Below are positions 27,414 to 34,973 of a DNA stretch of 64,000 bases, in pieces. Within the stretch, counting starts at the first letter, position 1; each line of letters starts with the position of its first letter. The stretch spans positions 62,001-126,000 of the forward strand of contig JADJTQ010000009.1 of the NCBI GenBank assembly GCA_016711125.1, written 5' to 3'. This DNA comes from Saprospiraceae bacterium. Lineage in GTDB: Bacteria; Bacteroidota; Bacteroidia; Chitinophagales; Saprospiraceae. The notes beneath the pieces are model-generated. The model ran no database searches. It worked only from the letters and a program-made list of their open reading frames with translations, and was not told where the DNA came from. Position numbers and translations under genes: made by a program.

Positions 27414-29513
27414 ATGGGAACTATGGTGCTGAGAAGTTCATTGATATTAATGATAGCACTCATTGGTCTATTCCTTAAATCGCATCAGGTCAGCGAATCA
27501 GATCAGACTAAGAAGGAGTTTTTTACTCTTCAACCCGTCATAAAGTTTATGGACCGCGTGCATTATGAGCCCAAATCATTAGATGATCAACTATCCCATC
27601 AAGTCTATGATTCGTTTGTCAAATCAATTGATCCGGCAAAGCGTTTTCTGACCCAGGAAGGTATTAACCAGTTAAAACCTTTTGTTGCACAGCTTGATGA
27701 GCAGATTGCAAACGGAACGTTCGAGTTTTTTGATCTTGCCGAAAAGCTTATCGGGGAAGGTGTAGATAAGGCTCAGCAGTACTATTTAAAATATGTCAAT
27801 CAGGACCTGAATATTCATTCAGCCTTAGACTCATTAATCATCAATGCCGATGATCGGAACTTTAGTGCAAATGATCAGGAGCTGGAAGCATACTGGAAAA
27901 AGTTGCTTCAATACGAAACGATTGTCAAAGTACATGGGATGAAGGTTGCGAAAGACGATGATGCTGAGATGAAATCGGAAGCGGAGTTGATCAAAGAGGC
28001 CAAGGAGACCATTTCAAAAAACTTTGATGAGTGGTTCAAGAGACTGAAGAGTTTACGTCGGTCAGATCGATTTGAAGACTACCTTAATTCGATTACCAGT
28101 TCTTATGATCCTCATTCGAACTATTTTAGCCCAAGGGAGAAGGAGAACTTTGACCTTAATATGAATAACAGTTATGAGGGTATCGGAGCACGTTTGATCC
28201 CAGAGGGCGAATTAACCAAGGTGACAGAGGTGATTCCGGGAGGTCCGGCTTGGAAACAAAAAGAATTGGAAGCTAATGATTTTATTATAAAAGTTGCTCA
28301 GGATGGAGAAGAAGCAAAAGATGTGAGGGGTTGGCGCGAGGACGACGTCATTGAGTTGATTCGTGGTAAAAAAGGTACTAAGGTGATCTTAACCGTGCGC
28401 AAAGCAGATGGCCGGGAGGTCAATATTGCGATTATAAGAGATCAGGTTGTACTGGAAGAAGGCAGGGCAAAATCATTGTTGATTCGTACTGAAGCTGAAG
28501 GTGCAGAAATTGGCTACATCCGTTTACCTAAATTTTATTTTGAGGCAGATGGTAAACCAGGATGCGCAGCAGACATTGCTACGGAAGTGGATAAATTGGT
28601 CAAGGAAGGAGCGCAGGGCATCATTCTGGACCTACGGAACAACGGTGGTGGATCACTTTCTGAAGTCGTAGATATGACGGGACTTTTTATTGATAAAGGG
28701 CCTGTTGTACAAGTAAAGTCGCGAGAACGAAAGCCATACGTGCTAGAAGACGAAGATCCGGCTGTTCAATATCAAGGACCATTGATCGTGCTAGTCAACC
28801 ATTTTAGTGCAAGTGCATCAGAGATTATTGCCGCAGCTCTGCAAGACTACAATCGTGCTATTATCGTCGGTAGCTCATCGACTTTTGGTAAGGGTACCGT
28901 ACAAAGATTTCACCAGCTGGATCGGTTTATTGTTGGCAACAACGATCTGAAACCCCTCGGTGAAGTCAAAATCACCACTCAAAAATTTTACCGGGTAAAT
29001 GGAGGTTCAACTCAGCTGAAAGGGGTCATTCCCGACATCATTTTGCCGTCACCTTATAATTACGTCAAGGCAGGCGAGAAAGAACTGGATACACCCTTGG
29101 CATGGAGCGAAATCGAACCTGTAGACCATGCACAACATGTGATGGTTTTACCTGATCGAGAACTTCTGACCCATGCAAGCAAGGGGCGAGTTGCAAATAA
29201 TGAAAAATTTCAATTAGTAGAGGAGCGGGCCATCCTCCTGAAAGAACAACATGATGAACACATGAAGTATGCTCTGAGTCTTGAAGGATATGAATTGGAG
29301 TATGATGAAAGAGAGGCTCAAAATGATAAGTTCAAAAACATGTACAAGTCAGACCGAACTCTTTTAGTGAGAAACCTGGAATCGGAAATAGCCCATATTA
29401 CTGAAGATGAATCCAGAAAGGCTAATAATGAAGATTTTATGGATGGTGTCAAGACTGATATTTATATCGAAGAGGTTCTTAACATCATGAAGGACATGTT
29501 AAGTCAGCAATAA
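27414..29513 (+). CDS. prc: Tail-specific carboxy-terminal processing protease (S41)
   Basis: This 699-residue periplasmic protease of the Prc/Tsp type has a signal-like N-terminal helix (about 1-25), an N-terminal helical domain, a PDZ domain (about 245-330, YEGIGARLIPEG... IIKVAQDGEEAKDV) and the S41 core. The Ser-Lys catalytic dyad is Ser467 in NHFSASASEIIAAALQDY and Lys493 in TFGKGTVQ, with the usual spacing. The C-terminal part is the DUF3340-like extension. It trims or degrades envelope proteins, often lipoprotein or peptidoglycan-enzyme substrates. It is monocistronic with its own terminator. Confidence 0.93.
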   Translation: MGTMVLRSSLILMIALIGLFLKSHQVSESDQTKKEFFTLQPVIKFMDRVHYEPKSLDDQLSHQVYDSFVKSIDPAKRFLTQEGINQLKPFVAQLDEQIANGTFEFFDLAEKLIGEGVDKAQQYYLKYVNQDLNIHSALDSLIINADDRNFSANDQELEAYWKKLLQYETIVKVHGMKVAKDDDAEMKSEAELIKEAKETISKNFDEWFKRLKSLRRSDRFEDYLNSITSSYDPHSNYFSPREKENFDLNMNNSYEGIGARLIPEGELTKVTEVIPGGPAWKQKELEANDFIIKVAQDGEEAKDVRGWREDDVIELIRGKKGTKVILTVRKADGREVNIAIIRDQVVLEEGRAKSLLIRTEAEGAEIGYIRLPKFYFEADGKPGCAADIATEVDKLVKEGAQGIILDLRNNGGGSLSEVVDMTGLFIDKGPVVQVKSRERKPYVLEDEDPAVQYQGPLIVLVNHFSASASEIIAAALQDYNRAIIVGSSSTFGKGTVQRFHQLDRFIVGNNDLKPLGEVKITTQKFYRVNGGSTQLKGVIPDIILPSPYNYVKAGEKELDTPLAWSEIEPVDHAQHVMVLPDRELLTHASKGRVANNEKFQLVEERAILLKEQHDEHMKYALSLEGYELEYDEREAQNDKFKNMYKSDRTLLVRNLESEIAHITEDESRKANNEDFMDGVKTDIYIEEVLNIMKDMLSQQ

Positions 29514-29555
29514 TTGATCTTGTATCAATTAAAAGCTAAGCTATAAGTAATATCA

Positions 29556-29585
29556 GCCCATGATTCTTTATCGTGGGCTTTTTTA
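29556..29585 (+). terminator. Intrinsic terminator of prc
   Basis: GCCCATGAT and ATCGTGGGC (one G-T pair) form a 9-bp stem with a 5-base loop, followed by T6. It ends 33 bases before the sensor-kinase start at 29618. Confidence 0.8.
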
Positions 29586-29617
29586 TAATATGTATTATTT
29601 GTATTACAAAGGGGATC

Positions 29618-32600
29618 ATGAACCTGGTTAAGGTCATCATCGTTGGTTTTTATATATTAGGTTTATTAGATCTGATTCACGGTCAAAATGAACTGGGTAT
29701 CACTACTCAAATTTCATTGGAGCAAGGACTATCAGATCGAACTATTAAGGATATAGCCAAGGATGTTTACGGCTACATTTGGATTGCAACAAGAAATGGA
29801 CTCAATCGGTATGATGGGCTCCATATCGTCAATTATGACAACCATCCCAATAGCCAGACACGCATCAGCTTTAGAGATATCAACAAAATCTTATGCCGAA
29901 AAGATGGGACCTTGATTATCCTCTATGAAAGCAACCGAAGATCTTTGGATGTTTTGGGCTCTTCATCCACTCAAGCCCAAAAGCTGTTTTTAAACCGGGA
30001 GAACGGTGTATTAGGCCCCGTTGAAAGGATATCTATTGATGAAAAATCGGGAAATCTCTATACCCTGGTTACCAAAGATTCGACGCTTATAGTCCAGAAG
30101 CTCAATAATATGATGCAGTTTGACAGCATGTTCACTTTGCAGAATTACATCGCCAAACCGTCTTCAAAATATCAATTTTTAGTTATGGATCGTGGCCTTA
30201 TTTGGATCAATGATGATCAACTTGGCCTAATATTGAGTGATACATTTGGCGTCATACAATCACAACTATCCTACGATTCAATCGGTGTTAGTCAAAATGC
30301 CGGTCTGGCAAACATATTGTATCAGGATCGACAGGGTCGTGTTTGGTTGAGTTTCGATAATTCATCTGGTTTATGGGAGTTTAATGAAGCGGCTGGTTAT
30401 TTTACCCAGTTTTCTCTGGAGGATATGCCCAGGCACTACAACAAATTGTGGGAAGATGACTTGGGCAATGTGATGATATCATCGGAAGATTTGGGCAAAA
30501 CGAAAGACCTTTTTATTGTTTCTGCCGACGACGCAGTCAATAGTTTTAACCAACTTGTGAATCAGGAACCAGTCATCAATGAGATTCTAAGTGATGATTT
30601 TGAACGATTACTTTTTGTGGGTACGTCAAGTGGTGTCAGAAAAATAACCCGAACAAAGAAAAGGGTTAAAAAATTTCTCTCTGGTAATAATTTAGGGTCA
30701 GGTAAAAGTCTGAGAGGTATTGTTGAGTTGCCCGATAGCTCGATTATGATCGCCGGAATATCTGACGGATGGTATCATTTAAATATAGCCAGAGATTCTA
30801 TAGCCGCAATCGATTTTGGTCTACCGCGCACCGGAGAGGTAAGCTACGGTGATTTTGCAAAAGAACTGGTTTACGATGAAGAGGGTGGAATCTGGGGTAC
30901 TCGATTTAGTAATAAATTTCGTGCTGAGTTGATTTACATGAACCTCTCTGATCAAAAATTCGTGCCATATTTTTTTCCGCAGAAAATACAAAGTTTGATA
31001 CTTGGTCATGATGGATTAATCTGGTTGGTGTCAGGTGATAAAAATACTGAAACGAGATTGACAAACTTCGATCGACACACGAAAATTTTTCGGCACTATT
31101 TCCTGTCAGATGGCACTAATCCACTCAAAGATCTAAATGCTACCTATTTATTTGAGAGTAGTGATCTCACTAAATGGATAGGTACAACTTCTGGCTTGGT
31201 GAAAATTAGCCCTGATGGTCAGTCGAAGACATATCAATTGATCGAAAATGAATACCATGGTATCAGTAGCAATTTAATTTATGTGATCACAGAAGATAGT
31301 GACCACAGAATATGGATTGGAACGGATGGAGGTGTCAATGTATTTACCCCGGGCAATACAGACCAAATAGATTTTACCTATTTCGACACCCGGGACGGCC
31401 TACCTGATAATAATGTATGTGGTATCGTGCAGGATGATAATGGGAATATGTGGTTTAGTACATTTAACGGACTCTCCTATTTTGATTCTAAATTGAAATC
31501 ATTTCGCAATTTTGGTACGGCTGATGGATTTAGTCATGTAGAATTTAATTTGCATTCTTTTTATAAGGACAGAATAGGCAACATTTTGATGGGTGGTACT
31601 AATGGCCTCAATTATTTTAATCCGAATGAGTTGCTGGAAAGAAATTTAGATGCTCCAATTTTATTGTCAGAGCTTTCTTACTATGATAAAATAGAGGGAG
31701 CTATTGTCGAGCGCCTGCACAATCTCCAGAATATTAAGGCGGTTGTCTTACCTGCTTCCAATCGATATTTTCATTGTTCTTTTGCACTTGCCGATTATGC
31801 GTATCCACAGTTGAATCAATATCAGTATAAGTTAGAGGGACTTGATATTGAATGGAATTGGATAGGTACTCAAAATGAAATCAGATTTAATAATCTCGCC
31901 GCCGGAAATTATGTATTGAAAATTAAAGGTGCCGATCGAAATTTAAATTTGAGCAGCAAGGAGTTTTCACTACCCATAAAGGTTAATCAGTATTTTTATA
32001 AGAAAGCCTGGTTTATCCTTTTGTCTATTAGTGCTGTTCTTTTAGCAATCTATTTGTTTCACAGAATTAGATTGCGACAAGTAATTCAAATGGAACGCCT
32101 GCGTACCAAAATATCAAGCGATCTGCATGATGATGTTGGTGGGCTACTATCAGGGTTGGCCATGCAGACTGAATTATTGGAATATACTGCTGCTGATAAG
32201 GACAAACCGAAATTAAAGCGGATCAGTGATATGAGTCGGAATGCTATGGCTCAAATGCGCGATGTTATTTGGGCAACCGATGCTCGTAAAGATCGCTTTG
32301 AGGATCTGCTAATGCGAATGAAAGAGTATGCCGCTGAAATCTTATTTTCACGCGACATCACCTGCCATTTTCAGGTGAAAGGAATTTTGCCAGAGAAAAA
32401 GCTTCCGGTTCAAGTCAGACAAAATTTGTATCTGATCTTTAAAGAGGCGATCACCAATGTCGCAAAGCATTCTAATGCTACCCGTGCAGACGTGCAGCTT
32501 GTCAAAGATGGCGCTCAGTTTTTGATGATTATTGCCGACGACGGAACCGATATTTCGCAAAATGGCAAGACCTCTTCACTGAATGGATCAGGCTTGAAAA

Positions 32601-32695
32601 ATATGGAGATGAGGGCTCAAAACATTAATGCCCACTTTGACATTAAGAAGGATAAGGGTTTTGTCGTAACGATAAAAATGAAATACCTAACTTGA
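29618..32695 (+). CDS. Sensor histidine kinase with reg_prop beta-propeller sensor
   Basis: This 1025-residue kinase has a signal peptide (MNLVKVIIVGFYILGLLDLIHGQ), a periplasmic beta-propeller of reg_prop repeats (IKDIAKDVYGYIWIATRNGLNRYDG; later DSDHRIWIGTDGGVNVF and DDNGNMWFSTFNGLSYFD), a Y_Y_Y domain (about 690-770) and one membrane helix (about 790-812). The HisKA_3 dimerisation helix carries His837 in SSDLHDDVGG, and an ATPase domain with IFKEAITNVAKHSNATRA follows. I take the ATG at 29618 over 29573, since the signal peptide begins there. The response regulator follows after 81 bases; the two form a NarL-type two-component system. The signal is unknown. Confidence 0.92.
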   Translation: MNLVKVIIVGFYILGLLDLIHGQNELGITTQISLEQGLSDRTIKDIAKDVYGYIWIATRNGLNRYDGLHIVNYDNHPNSQTRISFRDINKILCRKDGTLIILYESNRRSLDVLGSSSTQAQKLFLNRENGVLGPVERISIDEKSGNLYTLVTKDSTLIVQKLNNMMQFDSMFTLQNYIAKPSSKYQFLVMDRGLIWINDDQLGLILSDTFGVIQSQLSYDSIGVSQNAGLANILYQDRQGRVWLSFDNSSGLWEFNEAAGYFTQFSLEDMPRHYNKLWEDDLGNVMISSEDLGKTKDLFIVSADDAVNSFNQLVNQEPVINEILSDDFERLLFVGTSSGVRKITRTKKRVKKFLSGNNLGSGKSLRGIVELPDSSIMIAGISDGWYHLNIARDSIAAIDFGLPRTGEVSYGDFAKELVYDEEGGIWGTRFSNKFRAELIYMNLSDQKFVPYFFPQKIQSLILGHDGLIWLVSGDKNTETRLTNFDRHTKIFRHYFLSDGTNPLKDLNATYLFESSDLTKWIGTTSGLVKISPDGQSKTYQLIENEYHGISSNLIYVITEDSDHRIWIGTDGGVNVFTPGNTDQIDFTYFDTRDGLPDNNVCGIVQDDNGNMWFSTFNGLSYFDSKLKSFRNFGTADGFSHVEFNLHSFYKDRIGNILMGGTNGLNYFNPNELLERNLDAPILLSELSYYDKIEGAIVERLHNLQNIKAVVLPASNRYFHCSFALADYAYPQLNQYQYKLEGLDIEWNWIGTQNEIRFNNLAAGNYVLKIKGADRNLNLSSKEFSLPIKVNQYFYKKAWFILLSISAVLLAIYLFHRIRLRQVIQMERLRTKISSDLHDDVGGLLSGLAMQTELLEYTAADKDKPKLKRISDMSRNAMAQMRDVIWATDARKDRFEDLLMRMKEYAAEILFSRDITCHFQVKGILPEKKLPVQVRQNLYLIFKEAITNVAKHSNATRADVQLVKDGAQFLMIIADDGTDISQNGKTSSLNGSGLKNMEMRAQNINAHFDIKKDKGFVVTIKMKYLT

Positions 32696-32724
32696 ACATC
32701 ACTGATGGCTTTGCGCGCCAAACA

Positions 32725-32742
32725 ATACCATCAAAATGGTAT
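32725..32742. promoter_or_regulatory. 18-bp palindrome before the response-regulator gene
   Basis: ATACCATCAAAATGGTAT is a perfect inverted repeat (7-bp arms, 4-base spacer). It shares the core CCATCAAnATGG with the palindromes in front of all four sRNA units (13 of 18 bases identical to units 2 and 3). A -7-like TATATTTT at 32740-32747 overlaps its right arm, so a bound protein would block that promoter. Autorepression by the response regulator is an inference. Confidence 0.65.
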
Positions 32743-32776
32743 ATTTTTAATTTTTAACCTTTTAATATAGATTGTC

Positions 32777-33415
32777 ATGAGTACCATAGCAGTCGGAATT
32801 GTTGAAGACGAACCGATCGTCAGAGAAAGTCTTGTGACATTTTTCGATGATCAACCGAATCTCAATGTAGTATGTCAAGTCAAGTCATTGGAAGACTTTC
32901 AGGAATATTATGCCGATGGTCATGAAAAAGCACCGGATGTAATTTTACTGGATATCGGACTTCCTGGTATGTCGGGATTGGAAGGTATCAGAGTGATTAA
33001 GAAAATAGTACCTGATGCGGACATTATCATGCTGACTACCTACGAGGAATCAGAAATCATCTTTAAGGCACTGTGTGCCGGAGCTTGTTCCTACCTAAGT
33101 AAAAGATCTTCCTTGTCTCAAATACTGGAGGCAATATCCGTGGTACACCAGGGAGGCTCATATATGTCTCCATCCATAGCTCGCAAAGTTGTTACCTATT
33201 TTTCGCCTTCCGACAATTCAAAAAAAGAACTATTGACCCCCCGGCAACAACAGATCGTAGCTGGTTTAGTTGATGGTTTAAGTTATAAGATGATTGCTGA
33301 TAAATACTTGGTTTCTATCGAGACAGTACGTGATCATATCAAGAAGATCTATAAGAAACTGCAGATCAATAGTAAAGCTGAGCTCATTAAGCTTTCAGTT
33401 GATGGCGATATCTGA
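32777..33415 (+). CDS. NarL/LuxR-type response regulator
   Basis: This 212-residue two-domain regulator has an N-terminal receiver with an acidic pocket (E10, D11), phosphoacceptor Asp59 (ILLDIGLPGMSG) and Lys109 near YLSKRSS. The C-terminal LuxR-type helix-turn-helix (about 150-205) reads LTPRQQQIVAGLVDGLSYKMIADKYLVSIETVRDHIKKIYKKL. It pairs with the upstream sensor kinase. The stop at 33415 is 164 bases before the first palindrome-promoter-sRNA unit, and a related palindrome lies in its own leader. It is the best candidate for the protein that binds these sites. Confidence 0.93.
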   Translation: MSTIAVGIVEDEPIVRESLVTFFDDQPNLNVVCQVKSLEDFQEYYADGHEKAPDVILLDIGLPGMSGLEGIRVIKKIVPDADIIMLTTYEESEIIFKALCAGACSYLSKRSSLSQILEAISVVHQGGSYMSPSIARKVVTYFSPSDNSKKELLTPRQQQIVAGLVDGLSYKMIADKYLVSIETVRDHIKKIYKKLQINSKAELIKLSVDGDI

Positions 33416-33578
33416 TCTGCAATCTAAAAGCTGGGTTCCACTCTAGTTTTAAAGTGCGTTGGTCATTAGAAGATTCTTGGCAAACGGTCTCCACTGTCCG
33501 CCTTAAGAAATGGAATTCGAAACATTATCTGCAATTCATTAACTGTCAGTGCTTTAGAGTTAAATCTATCAAAAGACT

Positions 33579-33626
33579 ACCCCATCAAGATGTGGTTTCA
33601 AATCACGTTTATTCAATTTATATTTA
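33579..33626 (+). promoter_or_regulatory. Promoter and operator of sRNA unit 1
   Basis: The 18-bp near-palindrome at 33579-33596 (7-bp arms, one mismatch; core CCATCAAGATGTGG) is followed by TATATTTA at 33619-33626. The distance from palindrome start to the -7 box is 40 bp, as in all units. A TTT tract directly after the palindrome lies at the -33 position. Confidence 0.7.
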
Positions 33627-33630
33627 CATT

Positions 33631-33750
33631 ATCAAATGAATGAAGATGATCCTTTTTTGATTTTGATACTTTAAGTTAAATGAGGCTTTAACGTAACACA
33701 CACTCAAAAAGAAGCTCCGAAAGTGCAAGTTTTCGGAGCTTTTCGTTTTT
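33631..33750 (+). ncRNA. sRNA unit 1 of a four-member tandem family
   Basis: A predicted transcript of about 120 nt starts 5 bases after the -7 box. Its 5' hairpin is weaker than in units 2 and 3 (ATCAAA paired with TTTGAT, 6 bp), and its loop carries GATCCTTTTTT. A second hairpin pairs GTTAAA (33675-33680) with TTTAAC (33687-33692). The terminator stem AGCTCCGAAA (33713-33722)/TTTCGGAGCT (33731-33740) ends in a T-rich tail. Bases 33660-33707 are identical to unit 2. It has no conserved ORF, and the tiny ATGAGGCTTTAA frame is lost in unit 3. Confidence 0.72.
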
Positions 33751-33770
33751 AGATCCTAAGAGTCAAAAGC

Positions 33771-33818
33771 ACCCCATCAACATGGGGTTTTAAAATACCA
33801 TCTTCTAGCTTATCTTTA
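33771..33818 (+). promoter_or_regulatory. Promoter and operator of sRNA unit 2
   Basis: ACCCCATCAACATGGGGT at 33771-33788 is a perfect 18-bp palindrome with 7-bp arms, and TATCTTTA at 33811-33818 is the -7 box. The start-to-start distance is 40 bp. Confidence 0.75.
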
Positions 33819-33822
33819 CGAC

Positions 33823-33936
33823 ATCAAAATGGTGATCCCCTTTTTCATTTTGATACTTTAAGTTAAATGAGGCTTTAACGTAACACACACTCAACCCTAA
33901 GCTCCGAAAGTAAAAGATTTTCGGAGCTTTTTTTTT
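33823..33936 (+). ncRNA. sRNA unit 2 of a four-member tandem family
   Basis: A predicted transcript of about 114 nt. The 5' stem-loop is strongest here: ATCAAAATG (33823-33831) pairs perfectly with CATTTTGAT (33846-33854), exposing a loop with GATCCCCTTTTT. The second hairpin is GTTAAA (33862-33867)/TTTAAC (33874-33879). The terminator AGCTCCGAAA (33900-33909)/TTTCGGAGCT (33919-33928) ends in nine T. Bases 33847-33894 are identical to unit 1 (48 of 48). Confidence 0.78.
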
Positions 33937-33947
33937 GGCACGAACCG

Positions 33948-33995
33948 ACCCCATCAACATGGGGTTTCAAGATCCAGAATCAAGGTTTATCTTTA
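33948..33995 (+). promoter_or_regulatory. Promoter and operator of sRNA unit 3
   Basis: ACCCCATCAACATGGGGT at 33948-33965 is identical to the unit 2 palindrome, and TATCTTTA at 33988-33995 is the -7 box, again 40 bp from the palindrome start. Confidence 0.75.
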
Positions 33996-33999
33996 CATC

Positions 34000-34109
34000 A
34001 TCAAAATTGTGATCCCTTTTTAGATTTTGATATTTAAGTTAAATAAGGCTTTAACGTAACATTACTCAAACCAAAACTCCGAAGGTGAAAATTTTCGGAG
34101 TTTTTTTTT
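34000..34109 (+). ncRNA. sRNA unit 3 of a four-member tandem family
   Basis: A predicted transcript of about 110 nt. Stem 1 pairs ATCAAAAT with ATTTTGAT (8 bp), with a loop containing GATCCCTTTTT. Stem 2 is GTTAAA (34038-34043)/TTTAAC (34050-34055). The terminator AAACTCCGAA.../TTTTCGGAGTTT ends in nine T. Base changes from units 1 and 2 fall mostly in loops and spacers; the terminator stem has changed on both sides (GCTCC to ACTCC, GGAGC to GGAGT), which preserves pairing. Confidence 0.75.
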
Positions 34110-34153
34110 CCTCACCCGAACACAGTTTGCAATCTATTAAGCTCGTTAATCAG

Positions 34154-34201
34154 ACCCCATTAAGATGTGGTTTCCCTTTGCCCAGAGAAGTAATATATTT
34201 A
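34154..34201 (+). promoter_or_regulatory. Promoter and operator of sRNA unit 4
   Basis: ACCCCATTAAGATGTGGT at 34154-34171 has 7-bp arms with one mismatch, and TATATTTA at 34194-34201 is the -7 box, 40 bp from the palindrome start. Confidence 0.68.
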
Positions 34202-34205
34202 CATC

Positions 34206-34318
34206 GATAATTTAATGATCCTTTTTCATTTTGATACTTAGTTAGTTAAATAAGCTTAATACAGGGCTTTTTTTAAAGACCAAAGACTCCGAAGATGCAA
34301 GTTTTCGGAGTTTTTTTT
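34206..34318 (+). ncRNA. sRNA unit 4, most diverged member
   Basis: A predicted transcript of about 113 nt. It keeps GATCCTTTTTCATTTTGATACTT and the terminator (GACTCCGAAGATGCAAG then TTTTCGGAGTTTTTTTT), but the 5' stem is weak and the GTTAAA/TTTAAC hairpin is lost. It may be a diverged or decaying copy. Position, operator spacing and terminator still mark it as the fourth unit. Confidence 0.62.
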
Positions 34319-34368
34319 ATTACCTGCCAGATTGAGTTTAGGGCTCCGGATGGATGCCCAATCAAATG

Positions 34369-34868
34369 TTATTGATTCAGGCTAGCTACTTTCTCTTCCA
34401 GGTCAAGTTCATCACCCGGCAGATATCCTGAATGATTGTAGACAATCTTTCCTGTCTGATCGATGATAATCGTATAGGGCACCGTCTGAAAATGTAAGGC
34501 TCGCATCAGCTCTTGGTTGGTATCCAGTAGGATTTGGAAAGGCCATCCCTTTTCCGCAACCATGGGCTTGACTTTGGCCGCAGCCCGGGCATCATCAATA
34601 GACACTGCAATTAGGTTTAATTCATACTTTTCCTGCCAGTCTTGGTACAAATCTGAAATTGCATCTAACTCTTTTTGCAAGGCGCACACCATGTGGCCCA
34701 GAAACTCACTATAGTGATTTGACCTGGAATCATGACCTCATTAAACTGGATACTTTGCCCTTCCAGTGACTTCACTGTGACTTGAGGTATTTGTTCCTGA
34801 GCATATACGAAGTTGATCGAAGCGACAAGTAGTATTATAAAGGTGATTCGGATAACAGCTGACATCAT
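34369..34868 (-). CDS. Thioredoxin-like TlpA/ResA-type periplasmic protein (frameshifted)
   Basis: The joined frames give about 166 residues: a signal peptide (about 1-23, INFVYAQ), then a thioredoxin fold with SFWATWCAPCKKELDAI containing the CAPC active site. A later VPYTIIID supplies the cis-Pro. The break is in five T (plus strand 34672-34676); a sixth base restores APCKKELDAISDLYQDW. It should reduce or oxidise protein thiols in the periplasm. Downstream, after 50 bases, is the terminator of the last sRNA unit, on the other strand. Divergent from a DUF6029-like/Omp28 pair, and probably part of one redox or envelope locus. Confidence 0.85.
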
Positions 34869-34914
34869 AAAATCGTTGATTAGACTGAATATTAACGTCT
34901 ACTGTGACAAATAG

Positions 34915-34929
34915 GTGCAATTTTTGCAC
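34915..34929. promoter_or_regulatory. 15-bp palindrome in a divergent promoter region
   Basis: GTGCAA-TTT-TTGCAC lies between the thioredoxin-like gene (minus, starts 34868) and the DUF6029-like gene (plus, starts 34974). It could be an operator serving both, but no known regulator consensus is clearly met. Confidence 0.35.
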
Positions 34930-34973
34930 AAAAAATAAACTAAGACTCTGAATTACAGTGTCGCAATAAACAA

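Larger units (their letters stand above)
33579..34318 (+). repeat. Tandem array of four palindrome-promoter-sRNA-terminator units
   Basis: Four direct repeats of about 160-172 bp (start-to-start 192, 177 and 206 bp) fill this otherwise non-coding stretch. Each has the same order of parts with fixed internal spacing. They lie between the response-regulator stop and the convergent thioredoxin-like gene. No ORF of coding quality covers them. Units 1 and 2 share a 48-base identical core. Confidence 0.85.

Noticed and set aside
33454..33639. 61-residue ORF before and inside sRNA unit 1
   Set aside because: It runs through the palindrome and -7 box, has no coding character and is absent at the equivalent place in other units.
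33579..34318. Array considered as a CRISPR or simple satellite repeat
   Set aside because: Units are about 165 bp with internal promoter and terminator and unequal spacers; no 25-40 bp repeat-spacer pattern exists and no cas genes lie nearby.
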